Assembly (NCBI GenBank): GCA_029834535.1
Contig: JAQMWT010000505.1
Coordinates: forward strand, 1 to 44,822
Length of the DNA: 44,822 nucleotides
Source: Chrysophaeum taylorii
Taxonomy: Eukaryota; Sar; Pelagophyceae; Pelagomonadales; Pelagomonadaceae
Direction: 5' to 3'
The position numbers were made by a program, and so were the translations under genes. Each line of letters starts with the position of its first letter. The first letter of the stretch is position 1. Positions 10,487-20,163 of the stretch are shown one piece after another. The notes under the pieces were generated by a model. That model was not told the DNA's origin. It searched no databases and worked only from the letters and a program-made list of their open reading frames with translations.

Positions 10487-13044
10487 TGCTCAACCCTCGC
10501 CCTGTGATTATGACGTTGACGTTGCCACAGTCTGATTTTTCTCCATCAGAGCAACACGTTTTTCGTGAAGCCAACATGCAAGCTGTTCTTCTGGATGGCT
10601 GCAGTTCTGTGACTGTTGTTCCTGTTCGATCCATGCTTCATTTTCTGTACAATGAATCTACGCCGCTCTTCAGTTTGGGAGGTCCATCTCAGTCTGCAAT
10701 TACTGGCACCTTGATACTTCTATTGCCAGCGCGTTGGTCTGTCCGGCCGCACTTTGCATCTATTCCTCCCCTTGTGCATTCTCGTTGCCCCGATTTGTTC
10801 TACTATGACCCTCGTTTGTCTTCCGCTGTTGCTCCCTTGTCTCCTGTTTTTGATGCTCAGGAGCCGGCCTTATCGGGACTGATCACCCCAGAAACAATAC
10901 CAGAACCATCAGCTAACACTGCGAAAAGTGCACCATCACGTCGAGCCAAACAGAGCCGACCGCGCAAAGTCGACAAAAGCGCCCACTATTCAGAAACAGA
11001 AACAACTGGAAAACCAACTGGAGAACCCACTGAAACCAACAATTCTAGCGTTTTTCCACTACGCACTGCTGAATCAGTGTCATCTCGTGTCGATTCTGTG
11101 TCATCCTGTCATTCCCTGTATGTTAATTATGCTAGCTTTCGTTGGTTAGTTCATTATGTCTTCCTTCCCCTTTGTCTCGCCCATACCCTTGTTGATCCCC
11201 AATATGTCGGAGCCCATCGTGTCCTCTACTCTGCTTCCGAAGAAACCTCTCAATATTCTTACATTGATGACGGCGCTATCACTTCCACTCATTTACGCGA
11301 AGCTCTAGCCCATACAAATCCTGAACGTCCTGGGTGGTTACAAGCTATCGCCAAAGAACATCATCCCCTCGGTCAGCTCGGTTGCTGGGATGTTGTTCGC
11401 GTTCCTTCTACTTTTTCTGGCAACATCTGCACTTTGAAGTGGGTCCTCCGCAAGAAGTGTGAATCTGGTCGCTTCAAATCGTACAAAGCTCGTCTCGTTG
11501 TCCGCGGTTACACCCAGGTTCAAGGCATTGATTATCACGACACGTATTCTCCGGTAGCCAACATTGTTACTATCCGGATCTTTCTCACCTTCGTTGACGT
11601 TCATGACTGGGATATGCACAAGTTGGATGTTAGTTCCGCTTTCATACAAGCCCCGATTGCAGAAGATATCTATGTCTGACCACCCGAAGGCTATGCTCCT
11701 CGCAAACCCACAGATGGTTCCAGAATCATTTACAAGCTCCGTCGCTCTTGGTATGGTTGCGAGCAAGCTTGTCGCAATTCGTGGCTCTACTTATAGCGCT
11801 TCCTTGTCAATGATTGTGGTTTCGTCCGCGGATCTGGTGGCACTTGCAGTTACAAGCTCTTACTTAATTCCACTGTCGTTCTGCGCCTTGTTCTCGTCGT
11901 TGATGATCTTCTTGTGGCGCACCCCCGTTCTTGCATTGGCCATTACCACGCTTTCATGTTGCGTTTCAAAGCCTTCACTGATGTCAACGAACTCGATCTC
12001 CAAACTTACGTTGGTATACGCATTACGCGTGATCGAGCACGTCGCACGATCGCTATCGACCAATCCCATGCTATCCGCGAAATCCTCACCGAACATCGCT
12101 TCATCAACAGTAAACCCGAATTGACTCCCGCTCCCAAAGGTCTTCGTCTTTCTGCGGCTGATTGTCCTTCACACGGCTCCACCGATCAACTCTTTATGGC
12201 TCGCATCCCTTTTCGTCGTATTGTCGGTTGTGTCTTCTTTATTTCTGTTATGACACGCCCTGATATCACTAACTTAACTAACTTCAGACCTCTCCCGAGC
12301 ATGGGAGCCAGGCCGGACCGACAGGAGCCAGTCCGGAATCACGGGCCTGTAGACGAGGAGCGCCGAAAGGTCGGTCGGCGGAGAGTGACCATCAAGCTTG
12401 TCGCCATACGACGAGGAGACCGCGATGTGACTGACAACCAACTCGTCGATAACCTTCCGTCTTCGCCCCCCAGCCATACCCCGTCCCACTGCGAACGTTC
12501 CGGCTGCCAACCGGCCCGCCCGGGAGGCGAATAGGTGCCAACCTACGCCGGGAGGGCGGATGCCCTCGCAAGGCTCAGGATTCATGAGGCACCGTCCTCC
12601 ATCGCAACCACAGTCGGCGATCAGGGTAAGGGATATATACCTGATATCACTTGGAACGTTAATCAGTGTGCGCGTTTTACGGACAATCCTGGTAAGCCCC
12701 ACTGGCACGCCTTGAGTCATACCCTCCGTTATCTCAATGGTACTCAAGATCTTGCCCTCGTTCTTGGTCGCGATTCTACCCTTCGTCTCTGTGGTTATTC
12801 CGACTCCAGCTGGGCCGACAACCCCGATGATCGCCACTCCACCACTGGCTATTGTTTTCTGCTTGGTGGCTCTATGATTTCTTATTGCTCACGCTCTCAG
12901 TATCTCCTCGCCCGCTCATCTTTTGAAGCTGAGTTGCTCGCTCTTTACGCCGCCACTGCTGAACTTTCCTGGCTTCTCAAACTTTTTGACGATTTTGATC
13001 TCCCTCGTCACACTGCTCCTATTTATGTCGATAACAGCACCTAA
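10342..13044 (+). pseudogene. copia-2 protease-RT-RNase H, integrase missing
   Basis: Continues copia-2 after the gag frameshift. The protease-like motif is LLDGCSS (about residue 83), which lacks the Ser/Thr expected in LLD-S/T-G, followed by ITGTLILLLP. No zinc-binding or DDE integrase follows; a low-complexity linker leads straight into the RT (WVLRKKCESGRFKSYKARLV, YSPVA, KLDVSSAFIQAP). A TGA at 11677-11679 sits where the family has Trp before PPEGY. The YVDD box reads VVDDLLV. RNase H motifs are TRPDIT, YSDSSWAD, STTGYCF and FEAELLAL. The TRPDIT motif is split by short retroposon B, whose 381-base footprint (insert plus one target copy) keeps the frame. RNase H stops abruptly after YVDNST at 13042 where another copia body begins. 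Confidence 0.88.
12271..12639 (-). mobile_element. short retroposon copy B (SINE-like, long copy)
   Basis: A 369-base insert on the minus strand flanked by 12-bp direct repeats CCTGATATCACT (12259-12270 and 12640-12651). The tail (AAGTTAGTTAAGTT on the minus strand) lies at the left end. It carries the full 5' segment shared with copy C, plus about 10 extra AT-rich bases (TATATATCCC) at its 5' end. It interrupts the RNase H of copia-2, so it is younger than that element. Confidence 0.92.
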
Positions 13045-13053
13045 CTAAATAAC

Positions 13054-14181
13054 GTGGCTCGCAATCGCGTTGAATATATCTTTGTGCGGATAATACCAGC
13101 TCAGCATCATCATCAAGCTTATATGACCGATCATGCTATAGCCCTATTTTCTTCAATCGTGCCCGCTGTTGGTCCGCGTCGTGTCGACTCAGATATCCTA
13201 CACTGTCGCTTCAACCATATCAATGCCCAGCATATGCAAATGCTTCCTCGCATTGTGCAGGATGTCGACTTTACCACTGGACCATTATCGACCTTTTGTC
13301 CAGGTTGTGCTTTTGGCAAAGCGATTCGAGTTTCCCCAACTTCAAGTACGCGCACACGCGCCACGCGTCCATTTCAACTAGTACATGCTGACATTCTTGG
13401 ATTTCGTACGCGACCGAGATACGGCAATTACAAATATAGTCATGTTTTCTTGTGTGATTGCACTCAGGACGCTCGTCGTGATATGTTAGAGCACGAACGT
13501 CAAGCTTCTACTGCTCTGTCTGCCTTCTTACAGTTTGTTTCTAGTCAAAATTACAGAGTTGAGTGCATCTATATTGATCGGGCTGGCGAGTATGCTGGCG
13601 AATGGCAACAAATTTGCAATCAGAACGGCATTGCCCTGCGTCGTTCTCCTGCCCATGTCAAAGGAATGCATGGACGTGCCGAACGAAAGAGCCGCACTGA
13701 TGGTGAAAATTGTCGTGCACTACTCACCTTTGCACAGAGACCCATTGAGCTGTGGCTTTATGCGCTTGATACGTGCCCTTGTCTCTCAAATCGCCCTCCT
13801 ACGTCTACTAATCCTGGTTTCATCACCCCATATGAAGCGATCACTGGTGAGCGTCCAAGAACGTACTATTTTCGTGTTTGGGGATGTCCAGCATATCTCG
13901 TCACGCATGAGAAAGCTGGTGAAAACCCTCGTATACGTTGCAGTGGCATTTTTCTTGGCTATGTTCGTGACGGCCCAGGTTATTACATCATGGATGCCGT
14001 CACTGACAGGATCTTTACCTCATGGTCGGGCAATACTATCTTTGATGAGCGTTTTGCTCTCAGGAGTCCTCTCTCCGACTCAGATACGCGACGTTATACA
14101 TATATTTTTGTATATTCGCCTTCTACAACGGTCGCGTCTCGCCCTCCTTCTGTGGATGATAATCTGACGGGCTTGACTTAG
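13054..14181 (+). CDS. copia integrase (copia-3)
   Basis: A 375-residue frame carrying a GAG-pre-integrase zinc region (HCRFNHIN, then CPGCAFGK, about residues 48-88) and a complete-looking rve core. Catalytic residues are Asp in VHADILG (about 111), Asp in YIDRAGEY (about 174) and Glu in HGRAERKSR (about 210). The downstream segment YEAITGERP and VWGCPAYLV is typical of copia. The frame joins directly to the truncated RNase H of copia-2 and has no gag or protease before it, so this is the body of a different element or the product of recombination. The family function is strand transfer of cDNA ends in the nucleus. Confidence 0.88.
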   Translation: MARNRVEYIFVRIIPAQHHHQAYMTDHAIALFSSIVPAVGPRRVDSDILHCRFNHINAQHMQMLPRIVQDVDFTTGPLSTFCPGCAFGKAIRVSPTSSTRTRATRPFQLVHADILGFRTRPRYGNYKYSHVFLCDCTQDARRDMLEHERQASTALSAFLQFVSSQNYRVECIYIDRAGEYAGEWQQICNQNGIALRRSPAHVKGMHGRAERKSRTDGENCRALLTFAQRPIELWLYALDTCPCLSNRPPTSTNPGFITPYEAITGERPRTYYFRVWGCPAYLVTHEKAGENPRIRCSGIFLGYVRDGPGYYIMDAVTDRIFTSWSGNTIFDERFALRSPLSDSDTRRYTYIFVYSPSTTVASRPPSVDDNLTGLT

Positions 14182-14222
14182 CGGCAGCTCCTGTACCGGC
14201 CGCTGATTCAGTTATTGCCACT

Positions 14223-16229
14223 GTGCCTCATTCTGAAGTGGCTTCTTGTGATTCTGTATCTTCAGCAATGGACGTTGAGTCCATGCAATGTGACATTACC
14301 GCCACGTCACCATCTGTTGCCAATTTTGCCGCAACTGACGTTGCAAACGGATCCGGGGGGACGCCTCTGGAATCCATGAGTCAGCTTTCTCTTTATGGTA
14401 CCACTGACTCACCGCACATGGACGTTAACTTTCCTCGAACGTCCCAAGTGTCACAATTTGATGACACAAGGCACACACGTCGTGTTGCCACTCGTGCGGA
14501 GCAACGGCAACTTACTGCGCATTATATGCGCTTGCCTTTGTCTTGTCATCAAACGATCATGACTGCCATGACTCCAGCTACAAATGTTCTTCGTTCATTC
14601 TGCTATTTTGTTACTGTTGGTTTGTGTTTCCAGTCTACCCTTGATGAATCTGACATCAATCAAGTTGATGTCCGCGAAGCTTTAGGATCCCCTGAACGTG
14701 AGTCATGGATCAATGCGATGAATGATGAATATCGCACACTTGAACGTCTTGGTACTTGGGATGTCGTTTGGCTCCCACCTGATTTTAGTGGCAATATTTG
14801 TGGCACCAAGTGGCTTTTGAAGAAGAAGTATAAGGAGTCTGGTGAATTTGACAGATATAAAGCTCGTCTTGTGGTATTGGGTTATACCCAAGTGTATGGC
14901 GTCGATTATTTCGCAACTTATCCCCCAGTTGCTACGGCAACTACAGTAAGAGTATTTTTGTGTCGTGTCGCTCATCTCAATTGGGGAACTTGATATCAAG
15001 AATGCGTTCACACAAGCTACATTTCCGAAAATGTTTACGTTTGGGCCGCAGAGGGGTTTCCTATTCAACAACCACCATCGGGCTATCACGCTTTGAAACT
15101 CAAACGATCATGGTATGGTACTCATCAAGCTAGTCGTAGCTGGAATATCCTCCATCATAAGATTCTCACTGACTTCAGTTTTGTGGCAACTGACGCTGAT
15201 CGCTGCTTATATTTGTTTTACGTTCAAGTGCAGGTTGTCATCATGTTGATTGTGATTGTAGATGGTATGCTAGTGTCTTTTGATCGAGCTAACTCTCATC
15301 ATTACCAGCGTCTTGTTGTGTTCCTTCGGACACGTGTTCATTCACCTTCTGATGTTAAAGAACTGGGTTCAGCTTCTGGCTTTATTGGTTTTGAGATATT
15401 TCGCAACCGCCAAACGCGCACGATTCAATTACGCCAGACCAAAGCTATCAATGATCTGCTTAAGTTTGCGCGTCTGGGCCCTTCTCGAGTTGCTTCAACA
15501 CCAGGACAGCCAGGTGTTCATCTGTCAGCTGATTCTTGTCCGCAAATCAACTCTCCGGAATGGCATTATATGCAGCGTTTACCTTATCGAGGCACTGTTG
15601 GAGTTTTACTGTTCATTGCTATTATGACGAGACCTAATTTTCTGTTTCAAGTCGGTCAAGCTTGCCGTTTTGGTACTAATCCTGGTCGCAAGCACTGGAC
15701 ATATATTCGTCATATTCTGAAGTATCTGCATGGCTCACGCCACTTGTGTTTGACTATTGATGGCTCCAAATGGCAACAATTTTATATCTACTGAGACGCC
15801 GATTGGGCTTCAAATCCTGATTCGCGCCGCTCTGTATCTGGATATGTTTACATGCTGTGTGGCTGTGCTATCGCTCGGTATTCTTCTGTGCAACATCTGG
15901 TCGCTCGTTCTAGTTTCGAATTTGAGCTCATTTCCCTTTTTGGCTGCACTGCCTACCTGCTATGGCTTCGCCGCTTATTGACTGCTCTCGGTTTACAAAC
16001 GGATCCCGTGCCATTGTACATGGACAACAAGACTGTGATTCTTCGAATGAAAGAGTTTGCTATCACTAAACACACTCGTCATATCGGGATACGCTACTTT
16101 TCTGCAACTGACATGCTTAATGCTGGTATCATCGCTCCTGTTAAAGTCAACTCCAACTGGAATGCTCCGATTGCCCTACCAAGTCGAGCAAGTATGAGAT
16201 ATTTGCTCGACAATATGCCATTCTCTTGA
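14223..16229 (+). pseudogene. copia RT-RNase H with inactivated YVDD box (copia-3)
   Basis: Three frames carry one RT-RNase H: 14223-14993 (fingers: ERESWINAMNDEY, WLLKKKY, YKARLVVLGYTQ), 15093-15794 (palm and connection) and 15852-16229 (RNase H end: ARSSFEFELISL, YMDNKTVI, TKHTRHIGIRYF). Frameshifts lie near 14985-15060 and 15790-15850. The LDIKNAFT motif is readable near 14993 in a shifted frame. The catalytic box reads IVDGMLV instead of YVDDMLV: the second Asp is Gly, which would abolish polymerase activity independently of the frameshifts. The C-terminus at 16229 is followed by a purine tract and an LTR. Confidence 0.87.
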
Positions 16230-16299
16230 ATTTCTCTGCTGACATTCAGACACCTACGCCTGCTGCTCCTGCCCCTGCTCCTTAAACTTTAGGGGACGG

Positions 16300-16516
16300 T
16301 GTTGGTAGATTGGTTCCGGTACCTCGGACTGTGTGTCCGGTACCATGTACCGGAACATGACATTACTTACCCCTAACCTGCTCAATCATCATTCCATTAA
16401 CAACAAGTACTTAATTTTGAAATATGCGTACGTGAAAATGGGGTAGGTATGCGAAAAATTAGTGATTTAAGCCCTACTCCGGTTTGGTGTGGCCCTTATT
16501 TTTGGTGTGGGCCTTA
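16300..16516 (+). repeat. copia 3' LTR remnant with polypurine tract
   Basis: After the copia-3 RNase H, a purine tract TTAGGGGACGG (about 16289-16299) precedes TGTTGGTAGATTGG at 16300, the usual PPT then TG start of a copia LTR. The first 70 bases contain a strong inverted repeat around CCGGTACC and TACCGG (about 16316-16355). The right end is cut by a non-LTR insertion at 16517, so the LTR length and the CA terminus are unknown. No matching 5' LTR was found to the left. Confidence 0.65.
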
Positions 16517-16980
16517 TCCTTACTACTAATCGGCAGATGTTTGTCTGTTTGTCTTTAAATGTCGACTGCTAAGAGGGGGGTGTGTGGGGGGGGCATGAAG
16601 GATGTGGGTGGGTTTGTGGGGTAGGAGGGATGTGCCTGACGGGCGGAGATAAGTACGCGGGACCTAGTCGGGGTCATCGCCGAGTCGTGGGGCAGGCGAA
16701 GAGAGGACGGGCCCCGCCCGTAGGTCGTACGCATGCTGCCGCCGGACGTATGTGCGACGAAGGGTGACGTCCTGCTGGGAGCGGGCGGCCTGGGTGAGGT
16801 TCCCCGAGGCGGCGACATGGGTGAGGGCGGTGAGGGCACAGCGAGCCCAGCCTAAGTTGGCGATCCCCCACTCACGGTAGATGCGGCGAGTTTGGGCCGC
16901 CTTTGCCTCTGTGAAGTTGGCGCAGCCGCTTGCCACCCAGGTTCGCGCAAAGATGCGCTCTGCGCATGTTTGGGCGAGAG
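16517..16980 (-). mobile_element. non-LTR element 3' fragment, copy 1
   Basis: Matches the 3' end of the large minus-strand non-LTR element at 27.9-34.9 kb: terminal TCCTTACTACTAATCG (plus-strand view), TTTGTCTGT repeats, 3' UTR, and the last 90 codons of the polyprotein (16664-16936). It is truncated at the 5' side at 16980. It preserves the position occupied by short retroposon C in the large copy as an uninterrupted site (GGGCCGCCTTTGCCTCTGTG at about 16885-16904), so it shows the element's original C-terminus. Confidence 0.88.
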
Positions 16981-17225
16981 TTCGTCTGTTTGTCTTTAAA
17001 TGTCGACTGCTAAGAGGGGTGTGTGTGTGGGGAGCATGAAGGATGTGGGTGGGTTTGTGGGGTAGGAGGGATGTGCCTGACGGGCGGAGATAAGCACGCG
17101 GGACCTAGTCGGGGTCATCGCCGAGTCGTGGGGCAGGCGAAGAGAGGACGGGTCCCGCCCGTAGGTCGTACGCATGCTGCCGCCGGACGTATGTGCGACG
17201 AAGGGTGACGTCCTGCTGGGATTGT
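16981..17225 (-). mobile_element. non-LTR element 3' fragment, copy 2
   Basis: A second, shorter 3' end abuts copy 1 in the same orientation. It begins with the TTTGTC tail followed by TTTAAATGTCGAC and stays similar to copy 1 up to about 17221, where the similarity stops inside CGTCCTGCTGGGA. It is directly joined to the Helitron helicase fragment at CCCCCGATTTAGGGT, the same junction sequence that borders the 5' side of the large copy near 34985. Confidence 0.85.
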
Positions 17226-17860
17226 CCCCCGATTTAGGGTTAGGATCAGGTAGGCCCGTCAACCAGGCATTGATCCTCCAAGCCGTCTACGGCGACCTCG
17301 CAGACTGTTTCCACGACCCGCGGCGGCTCTTTCAGCGCGCCATTCTCACGCCCCGTCGAAACGATGTTGTCGATGCTGACAACGCGCGCATGACCGCGGC
17401 CTTTCCCGGAGACGAGGCGTCGGAGTTCTTTTCGGCCGACTAGGTCGGGTCGGAAGCCGACGCCTCGCTCTTTACAGTCGAGTTTTCAACTCCCTGACAA
17501 CCAGCGGCATGCTGACTTTGAGCGCGAGCTTAAGGTCTTCGCAACCTCGATCCGTCGCACGGCCACTGCAACGGTACCAGATACATGATCGATCGTGTCG
17601 TGTCACCGAGGCTCCTCCAACCTGTATCCCTTAAGGCCCGCCGACGCCAAACGATCAACAAGAGCCAGGGCCAGACGCCCCGCGAGGTCGGCGTCCTCTT
17701 GCCCAAACCCGTCTTCTGCCACGTCCAGCTCTACGTGGCTCCCTGTCGATCGGCAACCCCGAGGATATACTCATCTGGGTCGACGACTCCACCCTACCTC
17801 ACACGTGCTGCGCAATACCGACAAGCCCCCTCCCGGCGTCTACACGCGCACGATAGGTGA
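17226..17860 (+). pseudogene. Helitron Pif1-like helicase C-terminus, copy A
   Basis: Translated pieces match the end of a Helitron Rep/helicase in order: LILQAVYGDL, ILTPRRNDVVDADNAR (the ILTPRN-type segment), [15 protein letters not shown] (in another frame near 17540-17575), then TINKSQGQT and [17 protein letters not shown], which are the last helicase motifs. Stops and frameshifts separate the pieces, and everything upstream (Rep, Walker A) is absent. It shares its left boundary and about 90% of its sequence by eye with copy B at 34985-35600. Pif1-family helicases unwind DNA during rolling-circle transposition; this fragment cannot. Confidence 0.85.
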
Positions 17861-18174
17861 GCTTACTGGGGCCAGGTGAATTTACTGGGGTTAGAGTTTG
17901 GGATTAGGTGAATATAGTGACCAGGTGAACTTACTGTGACCAGATGAACTTACTGGGGGTTTTAGAGTAAACTCAAAGGTTAGCGGCGTGTGCGGATCAA
18001 GGCAGCTTAGATTGGCGGAGGCGAGAGCGACGAGCTCGAGGGAGTGGGTGTGAGCACGAGTGGGTTTACGCCGAACTTACTGGGGTTAGAGATTTGGACT
18101 AGGTGAACTTACTGACCAGGTGAACTTACTGGGACCAGGTGAACTTACTGGGGTTAAAGATTGGGACTAGGTGA
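17850..18174. repeat. AGGTGAACTTACTGG repeat array, copy A
   Basis: An irregular tandem array of a roughly 15-20-base unit (AGGTGAACTTACTGGGACC and variants) directly follows the helicase fragment. Two clusters are separated by a unique block (about 17960-18065) beginning GTTTTAGAGTAAACTC. The array continues at 27176-27200 on the other side of the gypsy insertion. It matches array B at 35620-35925. Its position at the end of a Helitron helicase gene suggests subterminal iterons, but that role is inferred. Confidence 0.85.
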
Positions 18175-18504
18175 TGTAGTGGTTTTCTCATATACCCGCC
18201 CCTCCTGGCCGTAAGGGGGCCTCAACAACCCTGCCTCCCAACCCGAACCGCGGGTGAAACCACCACACGCCCGATCTCAGCGCAATACCTCACGCCATCT
18301 CGAAATCGGACAATCAAAATGAGGGTAATATCAAGAAGACATCAAGAAAGCAACACAAATACCTGGTACATAGGGCTCAGTGGGAGCGCAGGTGAGGGTG
18401 TCAAGATGACACCCCCCCCATAATTGCAAGGTCAGTACCAGGGCAACAAGCAGGGTAAGTCATGTGGCAGGCAGGCAAGTGTGGGAATGGGCGTTACTGC
18501 CACA
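18175..18504 (-). repeat. 3' LTR of the gypsy element
   Basis: 330 bases, near-identical to 26845-27175, with TGTGGCAGTAACGCC at its minus-strand start and GAAAACCACTACA at its end. By eye it differs from the 5' LTR at about 13 positions, several clustered in a GC run near 18211-18218. Confidence 0.95.
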
Positions 18505-18520
18505 TAAGCCCCCTACTTGA
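18505..18520 (-). promoter_or_regulatory. polypurine tract of the gypsy element
   Basis: On the minus strand CTCAAGTAGGGGGCTTA lies immediately before the 3' LTR. A G-run directly inside the 3' LTR is the expected primer for plus-strand cDNA synthesis. Confidence 0.75.
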
Positions 18521-18825
18521 GATGAAGTCGTCCTCGACTTCAAAGGTGACGAAGGTCACGCTCACGAATGGTACGGTAAGCTCGGTCAGCTACATCAGCA
18601 GGAACTTTGTTGCTGTGGAGGCCGAAGTTACTGACGAGGACGTCGATATCATCCGGGCGAAAGTCAGTCACAAGGTTCACAGCCGTCCATATTCGTTCGT
18701 AGGCGAGTGAAGCTACCTCCGTCAGGGTCTTTGTCTTCTGGTCTTAAGCGTCGTTCTTCAGCAGAAGCGGTCGCAGAACAAACGTCAGTCTCCTCTGGTT
18801 TCCATGGTGCGGTTTCTCTCGGATA
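18521..18825 (-). other. gypsy 3' region after the integrase deletion
   Basis: Between the polypurine tract and the truncated integrase frame there is no DDE core and no recognisable chromodomain. Short minus-strand peptides can be read but hold stops. This is where about 250 codons of integrase core and C-terminal domain are missing. Confidence 0.55.
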
Positions 18826-19383
18826 TCAACGGCTATCTCGAACACCAAAACTTCTCGTCGAGCAGCAAAATTTGCCGGCTACTGTTCGACTCGCGCGGTT
18901 GACCGGTGCGACGGACTTACACGGCACAAGCCTTTTGCCTCGCAGAGGTCCAATCAAATCCATACCTACTACATAGCAGTCTCCGACGCGATTCGGTTGA
19001 CAGAGCAGGCCATGGCGCCTAGGCATGGTGGATCGAATCTTCTGGCAAATAATGCAGGCATTGACGAACTCATTAACGGATGATGAGACGTTTGGCCACC
19101 AATACCGTTCTAAGATCTGAGTCGCTGTGGAATCTCGTCCTACATGGCCTCCGAACAAGCCTCGGTGATGCATGGCGATCACACGCTTCTGCATAGACTG
19201 AGGGACCACAATAAGACGCTGAGAAGCTGGATCATCGACCTTATACAACACGTTGCCATCAATCTCATATGGTACGGATGACTGCTCGTCTTGATCTTTC
19301 TGTTCAGATTCGAGCTTTCGTCTGATGCGCTTGCATGTTTCATCCTCAGCTTGTTCTTTCGCTATCTCATCGAGATTGACCTA
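18826..19383 (-). pseudogene. gypsy integrase, zinc-binding domain only
   Basis: The minus-strand frame, the same frame as pol, encodes the H2C2 zinc domain: HHRGLFGGHVGRD, ILERYWWPNV and CIICQK. It then starts the core with VGMDLIGPL, which holds the first catalytic Asp, and loses homology within a few residues. The second Asp and the Glu of the DDE triad are absent. Translation upstream continues open to the TAG at 19381-19383 that separates it from RNase H. With the core gone this copy cannot integrate by itself. Confidence 0.85.
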
Positions 19384-20154
19384 ATCCCCCGCTTGATCCG
19401 CAAAAGGGAGACGTTCGACGGAGTCAACTGGCTCAGACTCGTACGAGAATTGAGGCGGTTGTACGTTCTGTCGCGTACTAACTGCTACCATAGCTGCGGT
19501 GGGTCCGCTGTCCGTCAGCATAAGCATCGTCACCGAAGAGAAGGTGAAGCAAGCTGTGCCAGGGACATCGGTGGGGATTTCTTGGAAAATCAAAAAAACT
19601 TTATTGATCGGCTCCCCGTCTTCATCTTTCTCGATCAATTTGTCGATAGGGTTGCGCGACTGAGAATCCGGAATACGCATGCCAGGGGAGCTTCCAGGTT
19701 TGTATCCGAGCTCCCGGTCGAACGCAGCAAGCCGCATAGCCCATCGTGCTAACTGTCCAGACGTATGATTCGAATCCCGCAGAAACGTTAAATTACGATG
19801 ATCCGTCTCTAACTTCGTCTGATGACCTTCGATATAAAATCGGAATTTTGCGAGAGCAGAGAGTACTGCGAGGAGTTCCAAGCGCCGAGGATCGTACTTC
19901 CTCATCGACTTAGGCACGGTTCGACTCCAGTACTCGATAACTCTCTCTTCGATTCTTTCTCTTCCATCGTCGTCAACGACTGGTACTTTTTGAAATAGGT
20001 AAGCACCCAACCCATGCGCGGAAGCATCAGTTCGAATGTAAAAAGGTAACGAGTAATCAGGATGATATACGCCCTTCGAAGTGACAATAGCCTCGAGGAT
20101 GGCATCCCAAGCTCCCTGACACTCTTTCGTCCACTTGAATTTCACGTCCGGCAA
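19381..20154 (-). pseudogene. gypsy RNase H
   Basis: 257 codons in the pol frame. They begin with the RT/RNase H connection (FKWTKECQGAWDAI), then the RNase H core with YIRTDASAHGLGAYL (first acidic residue), RRLELLAVLSAL (Glu), LETDHRNLTFL (Asp) and NPIDKLI at the end. A TGA at 20164-20166 separates it from the RT; the context (PL-stop-QLT) suggests an Arg codon CGA lost by a C-to-T change. It ends at a TAG (19381). RNase H would degrade the RNA strand of the cDNA hybrid. Confidence 0.9.
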
Positions 20155-20163
20155 CGTCAGTTG

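Noticed and set aside
12274..12837. 187-codon minus-strand ORF
   Set aside because: It is the antisense reading of the RNase H region joined through the short retroposon; no domain, and the plus-strand copia frame explains it.
17220..17245. Telomere-like TTTAGGGTTAGG at the Helitron junction
   Set aside because: Only one and a half units, and the second copy reads TTTAGGGTAAGG; no tract is present.
17850..18174. CRISPR or telomere-type repeat
   Set aside because: Unit spacing is irregular, spacers are repeated in the second array, and the motif AGGTGAACTTACTGG is not telomeric.
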